From the NCBI GenBank assembly GCA_001548435.1, contig AP017308.1, forward strand, positions 4,969,030 to 5,033,029: 64,000 nt of DNA, written 5' to 3'. The translations under genes and the position numbers were made by a program. Within the stretch, counting starts at the first letter, position 1; every line of letters begins with the position of its first letter. Positions 16,226-24,098 of the stretch are shown here, piece after piece. Below the pieces are notes generated by a model. That model ran no database searches, was not told the DNA's origin, and saw nothing but the letters and a program-made list of their open reading frames with translations. Origin of the DNA: Leptolyngbya sp. NIES-3755. GTDB lineage: Bacteria > Cyanobacteriota > Cyanobacteriia > Leptolyngbyales > Leptolyngbyaceae.

Positions 16226-17200
16226 TTACCTCCTGTCTAAACTGCCCACTTCAGCACTGCGACTCGGAACTCGACTTTGAGCCGCAGTGTTTACTCGATC
16301 GAGAAATTTCTGTGCAACATCTCTCCATAGTGGATCGCTCTGAATATCGGTGACAAGACGAGTCGCTTTGGTTCTTAAGCTTGAATAGTCCCGTCCTGTA
16401 AAGGTAGAAGCAGTCGTTAGAACTCTTGGAACTAACGCATTTAATTGATTGAGATCCAGTTGATCGTATCGATTTGCAGTTTCGATCACGTCTTTACCGA
16501 CCGCAGCAGCTTTCATACATTGAGCTACAGTCGTTTCGAGCAATCGTTGTTCTTCTTGTTTAATCCGCTGCCACTCATCAAGCATTGTTCCAGTTTGACT
16601 TTCCAATTCTGCTCTGCGCTGGATCAAAGCGGGCTGTGTCTCTCCAGCTTTGATTCGGGCTTGAATCGATTGATACTCGCGCTTGATCGCTTGAAGTTTA
16701 ACGATCGTACTGGTTCGATACTGAACTAAGACAGGCGGATTATCGCTAATCGCTTTCGCTAACAATGCCATTTGAACAGTTAAAGTCTGGGCGTACTCTG
16801 CCGATTTCTTTACTTCTTCGCGGCTCACCATGCTTCGACTATCGAGCTTTTCAAAAATTTCGGAAAAGCCCTCGTACTGATTCCTTAGGTCGCTGATGAA
16901 CGTGTCCCATTCGCGGACTTTTGGTGGCTGAAAGGGATCGATCGCGAAATCAATAATTTCCCCGCTGACTTCTGCTCTCGAAGTAAGAATCCGATTAACA
17001 AAGGCTTGGCGAGTTTCGGCACTGGTTTTGGGCGGAGCTTCGAGTTCACGTTTTCGCATGGTGTCGATCGCATCGATCGCGCTCAAGGATTCATTGCGAA
17101 ACTGCAAGGCTGCACCTTGTAGAGCACGAGCTTTTTCAACACTGCATCCCCCTAACGCTAAACTTCCAACAATCAGAACCGAAACTGCCCATCGCCTCAT
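16226..17200 (-). CDS. Lipoprotein with long helical domain
   Basis: 324 residues. Lipobox LALGGC-S after a short hydrophobic signal. The mature protein is almost entirely helical with heptad-like patterns (FEKLDSRSMVSREEVKKS, KLQAIKREYQSIQARIKAG, MLDEWQRIKQEEQRLLETT), consistent with an extended coiled-coil bundle facing the periplasm. Family not recognised. It is followed within 2 bp by the 100-residue helical protein, a likely partner. A role in envelope integrity is only an inference from lipidation and from the neighbouring stress/envelope genes. Confidence 0.7.
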   Translation of the reverse strand: MRRWAVSVLIVGSLALGGCSVEKARALQGAALQFRNESLSAIDAIDTMRKRELEAPPKTSAETRQAFVNRILTSRAEVSGEIIDFAIDPFQPPKVREWDTFISDLRNQYEGFSEIFEKLDSRSMVSREEVKKSAEYAQTLTVQMALLAKAISDNPPVLVQYRTSTIVKLQAIKREYQSIQARIKAGETQPALIQRRAELESQTGTMLDEWQRIKQEEQRLLETTVAQCMKAAAVGKDVIETANRYDQLDLNQLNALVPRVLTTASTFTGRDYSSLRTKATRLVTDIQSDPLWRDVAQKFLDRVNTAAQSRVPSRSAEVGSLDRR

Positions 17201-17228
17201 TTTGCACCTCTCCTTTTACCCAATCCGA

Positions 17229-17645
17229 TCATTCACCGATCAGATGCACGACTAATTCTCGTGTGTGCCGATGTTGTCGATGCTCCCACAGATAAATGCC
17301 TTGCCAAGTTCCTAAAACTAATCGACCTTGAGACACCGGAATCTGTTCGGAAGAATGTGTTAACACGGTGCGAATATGAGCAGGCATATCGTCTGCTCCT
17401 TCCGTACTGTGAATGTAGTTCTCCCACTCCGGAACCAGTTTGGCAAAGAAATTTTCTAAGTCCTGTAACACATCTGGATCAGCGTTTTCCTGAATAATCA
17501 GACTGGCAGACGTATGCCGTAGAAATAGATTGCACAATCCAGTTTTAATCCCCGACTCAGCCACGATCGAAGTCACCTGTGGGGTAATTTTATGCAGCGA
17601 TTTTCCTTGTGTGGCAATCCGAATAACCTTCTGATACTGCGTCAT
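17229..17645 (-). CDS. YjbQ/UPF0047 family protein
   Basis: 138 residues from the ATG at 17645 (an upstream ATG at 17663 adds six residues unlike the family). Motifs are HTSASLIIQENADPDV, HSTEGADDMPAHI and GTWQGIYLWEHR, all diagnostic of YjbQ. E. coli YjbQ has weak thiamine-phosphate synthase activity and the structure shows a conserved metal-binding pocket formed by His residues, here HTSAS, HIRT and HR. True in vivo role remains unsettled. Small cytoplasmic protein, normal length. It lies 28 bp upstream of the helical lipoprotein gene on the same strand and may be co-transcribed with it. Confidence 0.88.
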   Translation of the reverse strand: MTQYQKVIRIATQGKSLHKITPQVTSIVAESGIKTGLCNLFLRHTSASLIIQENADPDVLQDLENFFAKLVPEWENYIHSTEGADDMPAHIRTVLTHSSEQIPVSQGRLVLGTWQGIYLWEHRQHRHTRELVVHLIGE

Positions 17646-17856
17646 AGTCAATCCTTGTAACACTGAATACCATTATTCAAGCGAATTCGATCGCGCTTTC
17701 AAGTTAAAAAATCATAAACAAACCTAAACAGGGAAGACTCAAATTTTCTGTAGAAATTCCGAAATTGCGTTACACAGTATTGTAGGTTTGTAAAATCTGT
17801 GTGTGCTGCTCATCGAATTTCGTCGTTGCGAATCCCTAATTAGTCGAGGTCTTCCT

Positions 17857-18510
17857 ATGCAAGAGCATAAACGTCGTTTTCCTGTTGGAATTGTGGTTGG
17901 GCTGTCCACTCTTGTTGTCGCCACCGGAAGCGCAACCGCCTTTTTCACCTGGCAAAACGCTCAAAAGAATCAACCTGTTCCGGTCGCTGTCGAACCGCCT
18001 CAAGCGATTCCCCCTCAAGCATCGGCTCCCACGGCTCCCTCGATCGCTCAAAATTCGATTCAGCCAACCGTTGAGAAAACCGCTCAAATTTATTGGCTCA
18101 AAAATAGCGATACCGACCTAGAGTTCGTTCCCGTCGCGGTGAAAGTGAAGTCCGCCGATCGAGAAGAAGCCCTTCTAACCACCGCTGTGAATAATCTCCT
18201 CAGCGACACACCAGGAAAAGACTTGAGCACAGGCATTCCCAAAGGAACCACACTTCGGAGTCTCAAAGTCAAATCCGATTCAGTCTACGTTGATCTGTCT
18301 AAAGCGTTTGTTTCTGGGGGCGGTAGCCTTTCAATGACAGGTCGCCTCGGTCAGATTCTCTACACCGCAACCAGCCTGAATCCCAGTGCCAAAGTGTATT
18401 TATCCGTCGAAGGAGAGCCGCTGACGGTTCTGGGCGGAGAAGGGCTGATGGTGGATCAACCCCTAACGCGATCGCAGTTTGAGCAAGACACAGCTTCCAC
18501 CAAGAATTAG
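17857..18510 (+). CDS. GerMN-domain membrane-anchored protein
   Basis: 217 residues from the ATG at 17857; an in-frame GTG at 17803 would add residues unlike a signal sequence. One N-terminal membrane anchor (VGIVVGLSTLVVATGSATAFF), a Pro/Ala-rich linker (about 30-65), then the GerMN domain (about 70-200): AQIYWLKNSDTDLEFVPV, EALLTTAVNNLLSDTP, IPKGTTLRSLKVKSDSVYVD. GerMN occurs in spore germination GerM and in cell-envelope proteins; in cyanobacteria the role is not established. Expected to face the periplasm. Confidence 0.85.
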   Translation: MQEHKRRFPVGIVVGLSTLVVATGSATAFFTWQNAQKNQPVPVAVEPPQAIPPQASAPTAPSIAQNSIQPTVEKTAQIYWLKNSDTDLEFVPVAVKVKSADREEALLTTAVNNLLSDTPGKDLSTGIPKGTTLRSLKVKSDSVYVDLSKAFVSGGGSLSMTGRLGQILYTATSLNPSAKVYLSVEGEPLTVLGGEGLMVDQPLTRSQFEQDTASTKN

Positions 18511-18532
18511 GGGGACTCCTCGGTGGGTTCTT

Positions 18533-18889
18533 TTAGCGACGACTCGCTAGACTGAAGGCTCGAAAATGTTGAGCTTGCTGCTCTATCCGGCTCGCGAGTC
18601 GATCGCACACCAGATTACACAACTCGAAGATCAGATCATCCTCAACGCTGTAATATGCCAGCGTTCCTTTCGATCGACGAGTCAGAATTCCAGCTTGCAG
18701 CATCACTTTAAGATGCTTCGACACGTTGGCTTGACTGGTTTCGGTCGCCTCCACCAGATCTTGGACGCATTTTTCGCCATCCCTCAGTAAATTCAGGATG
18801 CGGAGACGCATCGGTTCGCCTAACACACTAAAATAATCAGAAACTTGCTGTACCACTTCGGGCGGCACAGGTTGTGCGGGTGATTTCAT
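18533..18889 (-). CDS. ArsR-family transcriptional regulator
   Basis: 118 residues. Winged helix-turn-helix with LGEPMRLRILNLLRDGEKCV, the recognition region EATETSQANVSKHLKVML and wing AGILTRRSKGTLAYYSVEDD. The motif set fits ArsR/SmtB repressors. The classical metal-binding ELCVCD motif is not complete (GEKCVQDLV has one Cys), so the effector need not be a metal. Converges with the GerMN gene, 22 bp apart. No obvious metal transporter is adjacent, so the regulon is unknown. Confidence 0.88.
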   Translation of the reverse strand: MKSPAQPVPPEVVQQVSDYFSVLGEPMRLRILNLLRDGEKCVQDLVEATETSQANVSKHLKVMLQAGILTRRSKGTLAYYSVEDDLIFELCNLVCDRLASRIEQQAQHFRAFSLASRR

Positions 18890-19302
18890 GCCAACTTGAC
18901 AACAGAAGGACTTGATCCCCGGATCTTAGCCAAGTGCAATTCTCTATAGCAATAGAGTCATGTTCTTTCTACGTGATTTTGGCTAAAACTTCATAAAACC
19001 AAGGGCAATCTTGTAGAGAACATATAGTGATTTTACGGAGATACAACTTTGAACAGATCCGTGTCACTGCGGAAAACGGAAACTGGAATTGCAAAGTTGA
19101 AGTCGAGCTTACGCCCAAAGACACGCACCAAAGTCCCTCTCTGGGCGTAGAAATTAAAAAAACCAACCCCCTATTGTAAAAGGGAACTTACCGTGCACTT
19201 TGGAATTCTTCATAAATAATGTCGCTGTGATAGTATCTGGATGTCTGAGGAGATTTTATTGCTGGTTACCAGCACAATTTCGGTGGTGGAGGAGGATTAA
19301 GA
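18890..19302. other. 413-bp intergenic region holding one possible small gene
   Basis: Between the ArsR gene (minus) and the Gfo/Idh/MocA gene (plus). The only coding-like stretch is the GTG-started frame at 19027-19179, listed separately. The remainder presumably holds promoters for the ArsR gene and for the oxidoreductase; a GGTGGAGGAGG site immediately precedes the oxidoreductase GTG start at 19303. No strong hairpin was found. Confidence 0.5.
19027..19179 (+). CDS. Possible 50-residue protein with GTG start
   Basis: The plus-strand frame from GTG at 19027 to TAA at 19177 encodes 50 residues with a protein-like pattern: a basic start (ILRRYNFEQIRV), an alternating strand region (NGNWNCKVEVELTPKD) and a tail GVEIKKTNPLL. 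Codon third positions and amino-acid composition look coding rather than random. There is only a weak ribosome site (AGAG, about 8 bases upstream), and the frame is open a further 30 bases upstream without ATG. Not recognised as a family. An antisense frame of 65 codons overlaps but has no protein-like pattern. Confidence 0.4.
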   Translation: MILRRYNFEQIRVTAENGNWNCKVEVELTPKDTHQSPSLGVEIKKTNPLL

Positions 19303-20385
19303 GTGCAGAATAATATGCCGATTGGGTATTCCCAGTTTGGTGTCCCCCGGACTCAGCCAGAACCGCTTCGCGTTGGCGTGATCGGCGTGGGCAATATGGG
19401 ACAGCATCATACAAGAGTCTTAAGTCTACTCAAAGATGTGGAACTCGTTGGGGTTTCAGACATTAATGTAGAGCGCGGATTGGACACGGCAAGTAAGTAT
19501 CGTGTCCGATTTTTTGAGGATTTTCATGATTTGTTGGATCGCGTAGATGCAGTGTGTATTGCAGTTCCAACTCGACTGCATCATTCTGTTGGAATGGCGG
19601 CTCTGAAGGCTGGAGTTCATGTCTTGATCGAAAAGCCGATCGCGGCAAGTATCGCGGAAGCAGAATCGCTGGTGAATGCGGCTGCGGATTGTCAGTGTAT
19701 TCTGCAAGTCGGTCATATTGAGCGCTTCAATCCAGCGTTTCAGGAACTCAGCAAGGTTCTCAAAACTGAGGAAGTCTTGGCGCTTGAGGCTCACCGGATG
19801 AGTCCGTATAGCGATCGAGCAAACGATGTGTCGGTCGTGCTCGATCTGATGATTCACGATATTGATTTGCTGTTGGAATTGGCAAATTCTAAAGTCGTGA
19901 AGTTGACAGCGAGTGGAAGTCGGGCAACGAATTCGGGTCAGCTTGATTATGTGACGGCGACTTTAGGGTTTGCAAATGGCATGGTGGCTACGTTGACTTC
20001 GAGCAAAGTGACACACCGTAAGATTCGACGGATTTCGGCACATTGTCGCAATTCCTTGACAGAAGCGGATTTTCTCAATAATGAGATTCTGATTCATCGT
20101 CAAACAACGGCGAATTATAAGACGGATTACGGTCAGGTGTTGTATTGCCAGGATGGATTGATTGAGAAGGTGAAGACGAGCAACATTGAGCCGCTTCATG
20201 CTGAATTAGAACATTTTGTCCAATGTGTTCGGGGCGGAATGGCTCCCTCGGTTGGGGGAATTCAGGCGCTCAAGGCTCTGAGATTAGCCAGTTTGATCGA
20301 ACAAATGGCACTGGATGGAAAAGTTTGGCATTCGGCTCCGGATTCTAAGGTGATTGAACTGGAGACAGCCGCGATCGCAGTGTAG
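19303..20385 (+). CDS. Gfo/Idh/MocA family oxidoreductase
   Basis: 360 residues from a GTG start preceded by GGAGGAGG. Rossmann motif GVIGVGNMGQHH (about residues 25-36), then the family motif VHVLIEKPIA (about 105-114, with the conserved EKP lysine) and the GHIERFNPAF segment. The C-terminal domain has the mixed sheet with HDIDLLLEL. The family uses NAD(P) to oxidise or reduce sugars and related compounds; the GHxERFNP form often occurs in sugar-nucleotide or lipopolysaccharide pathways, but no substrate can be assigned here. A strong terminator at 20406 closes the unit. Confidence 0.9.
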   Translation: MQNNMPIGYSQFGVPRTQPEPLRVGVIGVGNMGQHHTRVLSLLKDVELVGVSDINVERGLDTASKYRVRFFEDFHDLLDRVDAVCIAVPTRLHHSVGMAALKAGVHVLIEKPIAASIAEAESLVNAAADCQCILQVGHIERFNPAFQELSKVLKTEEVLALEAHRMSPYSDRANDVSVVLDLMIHDIDLLLELANSKVVKLTASGSRATNSGQLDYVTATLGFANGMVATLTSSKVTHRKIRRISAHCRNSLTEADFLNNEILIHRQTTANYKTDYGQVLYCQDGLIEKVKTSNIEPLHAELEHFVQCVRGGMAPSVGGIQALKALRLASLIEQMALDGKVWHSAPDSKVIELETAAIAV

Positions 20386-20405
20386 ATGAATTCGTTTCAA
20401 TTCGT

Positions 20406-20437
20406 TGAGGGATGGCGTGGCTGTCCCTCATTTTTTT
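20406..20437 (+). terminator. Terminator after the Gfo/Idh/MocA gene
   Basis: Perfect arms TGAGGGA (20406-20412) and TCCCTCA (20424-20430), loop 11 bases, followed by seven T residues. Confidence 0.9.
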
Positions 20438-20958
20438 GCGTTCACAAATAGTTTGGAACCCATTCCACGAATAAAGACACAAGTTATCGCATGAATATTG
20501 CTAAATTTTATTGATTAACGTGAGTTCATAATTTTAGACAAAAGAAATTCAAGATAGTCGATCGTTTAACTGGCATAAATCAGTTTGACAATCAGTAAGA
20601 CTTAACAGGCTTGTGAATCTGGGATAAAACGAGCCAAACGTCCAAAACAGCTTGAGGATCAAATTTGGTCCGAACTTGTAACTGGCACACGCACGATCAA
20701 GGATTCTTCGCTTTCCCTTTACATTGACTGCGTGCATCCACCGCATTATTTAAGACTCAGAACCGTTCAGTAATCGATCGCGCAACTTCCAAATTTATCC
20801 GCGATCGCTGACGTTCACTCTTTCATCCTTCATGTTGTGTTCCTTACCGAGTTAGAAATCTAGACTCGCAAAGCTTCTTCAGTCGTTGAATCCGCGATCG
20901 AGTTCGCGATCGCACCAGAATTCTCTCCAGATGATCTCGAACTGAGGTCTGATTTGGC
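20438..20958. other. About 520-bp region without a convincing gene
   Basis: Frames here are short and lack protein-like patterns. The region contains HIP1-type sequences (for example GCGATCGC near 20801 and 20909) and presumably the promoter of the CAP-domain protein gene. A frame at 20864-20998 on the plus strand reads into a hydrophobic run (WRILLVVIPG) and stops at TGA just inside the CAP gene; it could be a frameshifted signal peptide of that gene. Confidence 0.4.
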
Positions 20959-21576
20959 ATGGCGAATTCTGCTTGTTGTCATTCCAGGAAAATCAGCATG
21001 ATATTTCGTTCCGTTGATCGATCGAATCAATTTTCGCAAACCCAGCAAGATCCATTTGGTGGGCGCTTTCAAACTCAACTGAATACCGCCCCTCAACCGA
21101 ATGCGCTTCCTATGGAACCTCGATCGAGCAGTCCTGCTCCACTCGAAGTTGCTCCAACTCCTGCTCCTGTTCAGGTTGATCTGAGTACAGGATTTAAGGA
21201 TCTTGAATGGCAAGTGTACGATTTTACCAATCAACAGCGAATTCAAGCGGGCTTATTGCCGTTGACGCTCAATCTCACGCTGAATGATGTCGCAGAAAAG
21301 CATAGTGTAGACATGGCAACTCGGAGCTATTTCAGCCATCAAGGATTGGATGGATCGCTGCCTTGGGATCGAATGAGAGCAGGCGGTTACAATTATTCGA
21401 GAGCGGCTGAAAACATTGCTTTCGGATATCCATCTGCGCTAGAAGTTGTAACCGCTTGGATGAATAGTCCAGGACATAGACAGAACATGCTCGATCCGAA
21501 TTTAAGAGAAATCGGAGTGGGATTCTATAACGGATACTGGACGCAAAACTTTGGAACGGCAATGCAGATTGCTTGA
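20959..21576 (+). CDS. CAP (SCP/PR-1) domain protein
   Basis: 205 residues. A Pro/Gln-rich N-terminal half (about residues 30-75) precedes a CAP domain (about 85-205): VYDFTNQQRIQAGLLPL, VAEKHSVDMATRSYFSH, AAENIAFGYPSALEVVTAWMNSPGHRQNML split over the second half. The conserved His, Glu and HR residues are present. CAP proteins are usually secreted, yet no signal peptide is seen in the annotated N-terminus; a hydrophobic run exists just upstream in another frame, so a frameshift or wrong start is possible. Alternative start ATG at 20998. Function in bacteria is unclear (adhesion, lipid binding and peptidoglycan roles have been proposed for relatives). Confidence 0.8.
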   Translation: MANSACCHSRKISMIFRSVDRSNQFSQTQQDPFGGRFQTQLNTAPQPNALPMEPRSSSPAPLEVAPTPAPVQVDLSTGFKDLEWQVYDFTNQQRIQAGLLPLTLNLTLNDVAEKHSVDMATRSYFSHQGLDGSLPWDRMRAGGYNYSRAAENIAFGYPSALEVVTAWMNSPGHRQNMLDPNLREIGVGFYNGYWTQNFGTAMQIA

Positions 21577-21584
21577 TTGAATGC

Positions 21585-21622
21585 AGGAAAACTCTGGCTT
21601 TTAAGTGAGTTGGAGTTTTCCT
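21585..21622 (+). terminator. Long perfect stem-loop after the CAP gene
   Basis: Arms AGGAAAACTC (21585-21594) and GAGTTTTCCT (21613-21622) are perfectly complementary with an 18-base loop. There is no long T-run after it, so termination efficiency is uncertain. Confidence 0.55.
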
Positions 21623-21718
21623 GGAATTGAAAAACTCGCGAGGGATGGCAGACATTACAATAAGAAATAGAGCTTTGTTGAATTTCAACTGAGTTTTTTA
21701 ACCTGATAGCCGAGAGTC

Positions 21719-22150
21719 ATGTCTTTGTCATCCACGCAACTTCCTCCCGCCCTCGATCGCATTGTGCAACGACTCGCACGATCGACAGAGCCGAAACGGA
21801 AATATGAACTTCTGATCACGCTGGCTCAACGGCTTAAACCTTTTCCTGAAGCCGAAAAAACGCCTGAAAATAAAGTGTCTGGTTGTGCCTCGCAGGTCTT
21901 TGTGGTGGCGAACTTGGACGATGGGAAAATCCAGTTTGAGGGGGATTCGGATTCGCAGTTGGTGAAAGGATTAGTCGCATTATTAGTCGAAGGCTTGAGC
22001 GGGTTAACTCCTCAAGAAGTTGTCGATCTATCGCCAGAATTCATTAAAGCGACCGGATTAGATGTGAGTTTGACTCCTTCTCGTGCGAATGGTTTTTACA
22101 ATATCCTGGCGAAAATGAAGCACAAATCCCAGGCATTGATGGAGAGCTAA
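21719..22150 (+). CDS. sufE: SufE-family Fe-S assembly sulfur acceptor
   Basis: 143 residues. The active-site loop is KVSGCASQVFV (Cys near residue 60), and the flanking patterns (KYELLITLAQRLKPFPEAEK, VKGLVALLVEGLSGLTPQEV, GLDVSLTPSRANGFYNIL) match SufE over its full length. SufE takes persulfide sulfur from the cysteine desulfurase SufS and passes it to the SufBCD scaffold. The suf operon itself is not in this window, which is usual in cyanobacteria. Cytoplasmic. Confidence 0.92.
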   Translation: MSLSSTQLPPALDRIVQRLARSTEPKRKYELLITLAQRLKPFPEAEKTPENKVSGCASQVFVVANLDDGKIQFEGDSDSQLVKGLVALLVEGLSGLTPQEVVDLSPEFIKATGLDVSLTPSRANGFYNILAKMKHKSQALMES

Positions 22151-22198
22151 CAGTTCAATATCCGAAAATGAGATAAAATTCAGGGCGAAATTGCCGAT

Positions 22199-23509
22199 TT
22201 GAAACCGTTGGAATATTATCAGCCGACTCTTCCTAATTTATCGATCGAACAACTGCCCCCCCGTCGTCATCGTCGCAGTTCTGATCTCAATCATATTCGT
22301 GTTCACGATCGCGCCTGTCACGATTGGTATCGCTTTGTGCTGTCGTTTCCACCTCATCTGGTGCAGAAGTATTTGACGGATTTTGGCATGGGTTCTGATC
22401 AGCGGGTTCTCGATCCTTTTTGTGGCACTGGAACGACCGTTGTAGAGTGTAAAAAACAAGGCGTTCCAAGTGTTGGAGTTGAAGCGAATCAAATGGCTTG
22501 GTTTGCAGGGACAACGAAATTAGATTGGTCGATCGATCAAAATCGCTTACTCGATCACGCTACGAAAATCGCAGAATTGGCTCACGCGAATCTCGATCGA
22601 CCACTCCAAACATTATCAGAAGAACAAACACAGTTATTACTGAAGAATTCGATTAGCGAATTGCCTCTACATAAGGCATTGATTCTATTAGAGCAATTAG
22701 AAAAACATAAAGATGAACATTGCGATCGACATGAAAGACTCGCATTAGCTAAAATTCTTGTTTATTCCATCAGCAATCTAAAATTTGCACCAGAAGTGAG
22801 TATCGGAAAACCGAAACAAGATGCTCCGGTGATCGAACTTTGGTTAGATGAAATTCGACAAATTGCTACTGATTTAGAGTATTTGAAATCGCTGAAAGAT
22901 ACGCCAGCAATGATTCATCACGCGGACTCTCGCAGTTTGTTGAAAGTTTTGGAACCGAACTCGATCGATGCGGTCATTACTTCGCCACCGTATCCGAATG
23001 AGAAAGATTACACTCGCACAACTCGATTAGAGTCGGTCTTGCTTGGATTCTTGAAAACGAAGGCTGATTTAAGGACATTGAAACAGGGATTAATGCGATC
23101 GAACTCTCGGTGCGTTTATCGATCGGACAATGACGATCAGTGGGTGGCAAATCATCCAGAGATTCAACGAATTGCGAACGAGATTGAAGCCAAGCGAATT
23201 GAATTGAAAAAAACGAGTGGATTCGAGCGGCAATATGCACGAGCGACAAAACTCTATTTCGGTGGGATGGCGAAACACTTAGCTGATTTGCGCCAAGCTT
23301 TAAGACCGAATGCACAGTTGGCTTACGTGGTGGGAGATCAGGCTTCTTATTTGCGCGTCATGATTCGGACAGGAGAACTCATCGCAGACTTGGCGAAATC
23401 ACTCGGTTACGAAGTCACTGATATCGAGCTTTTCCGAACGCGATTGGCGACCGCGACTAAAGAGCAATTGCGCGAAGAAGTTGTTCTACTGAAGTGGAAA
23501 GGGAACTAG
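22199..23509 (+). CDS. Site-specific DNA methyltransferase, solitary
   Basis: 436 residues from a TTG start; no in-frame ATG fits better. Motif I (SAM binding) is LDPFCGTGTT at residues 71-80; the catalytic motif IV is SPPYPNEKDY at 262-271. SPPY is the form common to N4-cytosine and some N6-adenine enzymes. The region between is long and probably holds extra recognition elements. No restriction endonuclease gene is adjacent: SufE lies upstream and a small membrane protein overlaps the 3' end. It is therefore a solitary methylase, possibly a regulator or HIP1-related enzyme; target sequence unknown. Confidence 0.88.
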   Translation: MKPLEYYQPTLPNLSIEQLPPRRHRRSSDLNHIRVHDRACHDWYRFVLSFPPHLVQKYLTDFGMGSDQRVLDPFCGTGTTVVECKKQGVPSVGVEANQMAWFAGTTKLDWSIDQNRLLDHATKIAELAHANLDRPLQTLSEEQTQLLLKNSISELPLHKALILLEQLEKHKDEHCDRHERLALAKILVYSISNLKFAPEVSIGKPKQDAPVIELWLDEIRQIATDLEYLKSLKDTPAMIHHADSRSLLKVLEPNSIDAVITSPPYPNEKDYTRTTRLESVLLGFLKTKADLRTLKQGLMRSNSRCVYRSDNDDQWVANHPEIQRIANEIEAKRIELKKTSGFERQYARATKLYFGGMAKHLADLRQALRPNAQLAYVVGDQASYLRVMIRTGELIADLAKSLGYEVTDIELFRTRLATATKEQLREEVVLLKWKGN

Positions 23510-23683
23510 GCGGAGCAAGAGAAAACCCACGATCGCACAAACGATCGAGAATCCTAATACCTTCAACCGACCTGTCTGATCACCTGGAATCGTCCAAAGC
23601 AACAAGGAAGCAACAATCATCAAACTTCCTAGAATCGCTGCAATTCCGCCAATCCACGCCGCTATCAGCCAAATGATCATCAT
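23486..23683 (-). CDS. Small two-helix membrane protein
   Basis: 65 residues with two membrane segments (WLIAAWIGGIAAILGSLMIV and LGFSIVCAIVGFLLLRLV) joined by a short polar loop (TIPGDQTGRLK). A GGAGAAGGAAG site directly precedes the ATG, supporting it as a real gene. The last 24 bases overlap the 3' end of the convergent methyltransferase gene. Not recognised; a membrane stress or assembly peptide is possible. Confidence 0.65.
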   Translation of the reverse strand: MMIIWLIAAWIGGIAAILGSLMIVASLLLWTIPGDQTGRLKVLGFSIVCAIVGFLLLRLVPFPLQ

Positions 23684-23844
23684 CTTCCTTCTCCAGATGT
23701 ACGGTTCTCCCTACAATTACTACCCCAGTGGCGGATGGTCATTTTGTCAAATGCTTGTTATCTTTTTTAATATCAAATATAAGATTCCAGGTTAATTCAG
23801 GGAATCCTCAAGGAATCAATTTGATTCGTTCAGGATAAACTACC

Positions 23845-23873
23845 TTGACAATCAACCCAAGGCATCCTGTACT
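23845..23873 (+). promoter_or_regulatory. Candidate sigma-70-type promoter of nblA
   Basis: TTGACA at 23845-23850, a 17-bp spacer and TGTACT at 23868-23873 (4 of 6 matches to TATAAT), about 30 bp upstream of the nblA ATG. Transcription would start near 23880. No good NtcA site (GTA-N8-TAC) was found within 200 bp. Confidence 0.5.
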
Positions 23874-23903
23874 TGATCTACTCTCTTCTACTTGGAGTGT
23901 GTT

Positions 23904-24098
23904 ATGAGTCAACCTGTCGAACTTTCCTTGGAACAACAATTCAGCATCCGCTCGTTCGAGACGCAAGTGAAACAAATGAGCCGTGAACAGGCACAAGAGT
24001 TTCTCGTCCAACTGTACGAACAAATGTTAATGCGCGAGACGATGTACCGTCACTTCCTCAAGCATGAGTGGGGTTTAGAGTCCGGTCCCATGGGCTAA
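23904..24098 (+). CDS. nblA: Phycobilisome degradation protein NblA
   Basis: 64 residues from the ATG at 23904, chosen over an upstream TTG at 23892 because GGAG lies 8 bases before it and the family begins MxxPxELSLEQQF. The whole protein matches NblA: LEQQFSIRSFETQV, MSREQAQEFLVQLYEQML, MRETMYRHFLKHEWGL. NblA binds phycobilisomes and Clp chaperone to trigger their breakdown under nitrogen or sulfur starvation. It is found only in phycobilisome-bearing organisms, which fixes the host as a cyanobacterium. A possible terminator hairpin (24098-24126) follows the stop. Confidence 0.95.
   Translation: MSQPVELSLEQQFSIRSFETQVKQMSREQAQEFLVQLYEQMLMRETMYRHFLKHEWGLESGPMG

Noticed and set aside
16445-16729. 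94-codon plus-strand frame antisense to the helical lipoprotein
   Set aside because: Ser/Phe-rich low-complexity shadow of the coiled-coil gene.
20549-20746. 65-codon minus frame in the gap before the CAP gene
   Set aside because: No ribosome site and composition unlike a protein.
23695-23720. Possible NtcA site upstream of nblA (GTA...TAC)
   Set aside because: Spacing is 10 bases, not the required 8, and it lies far upstream.
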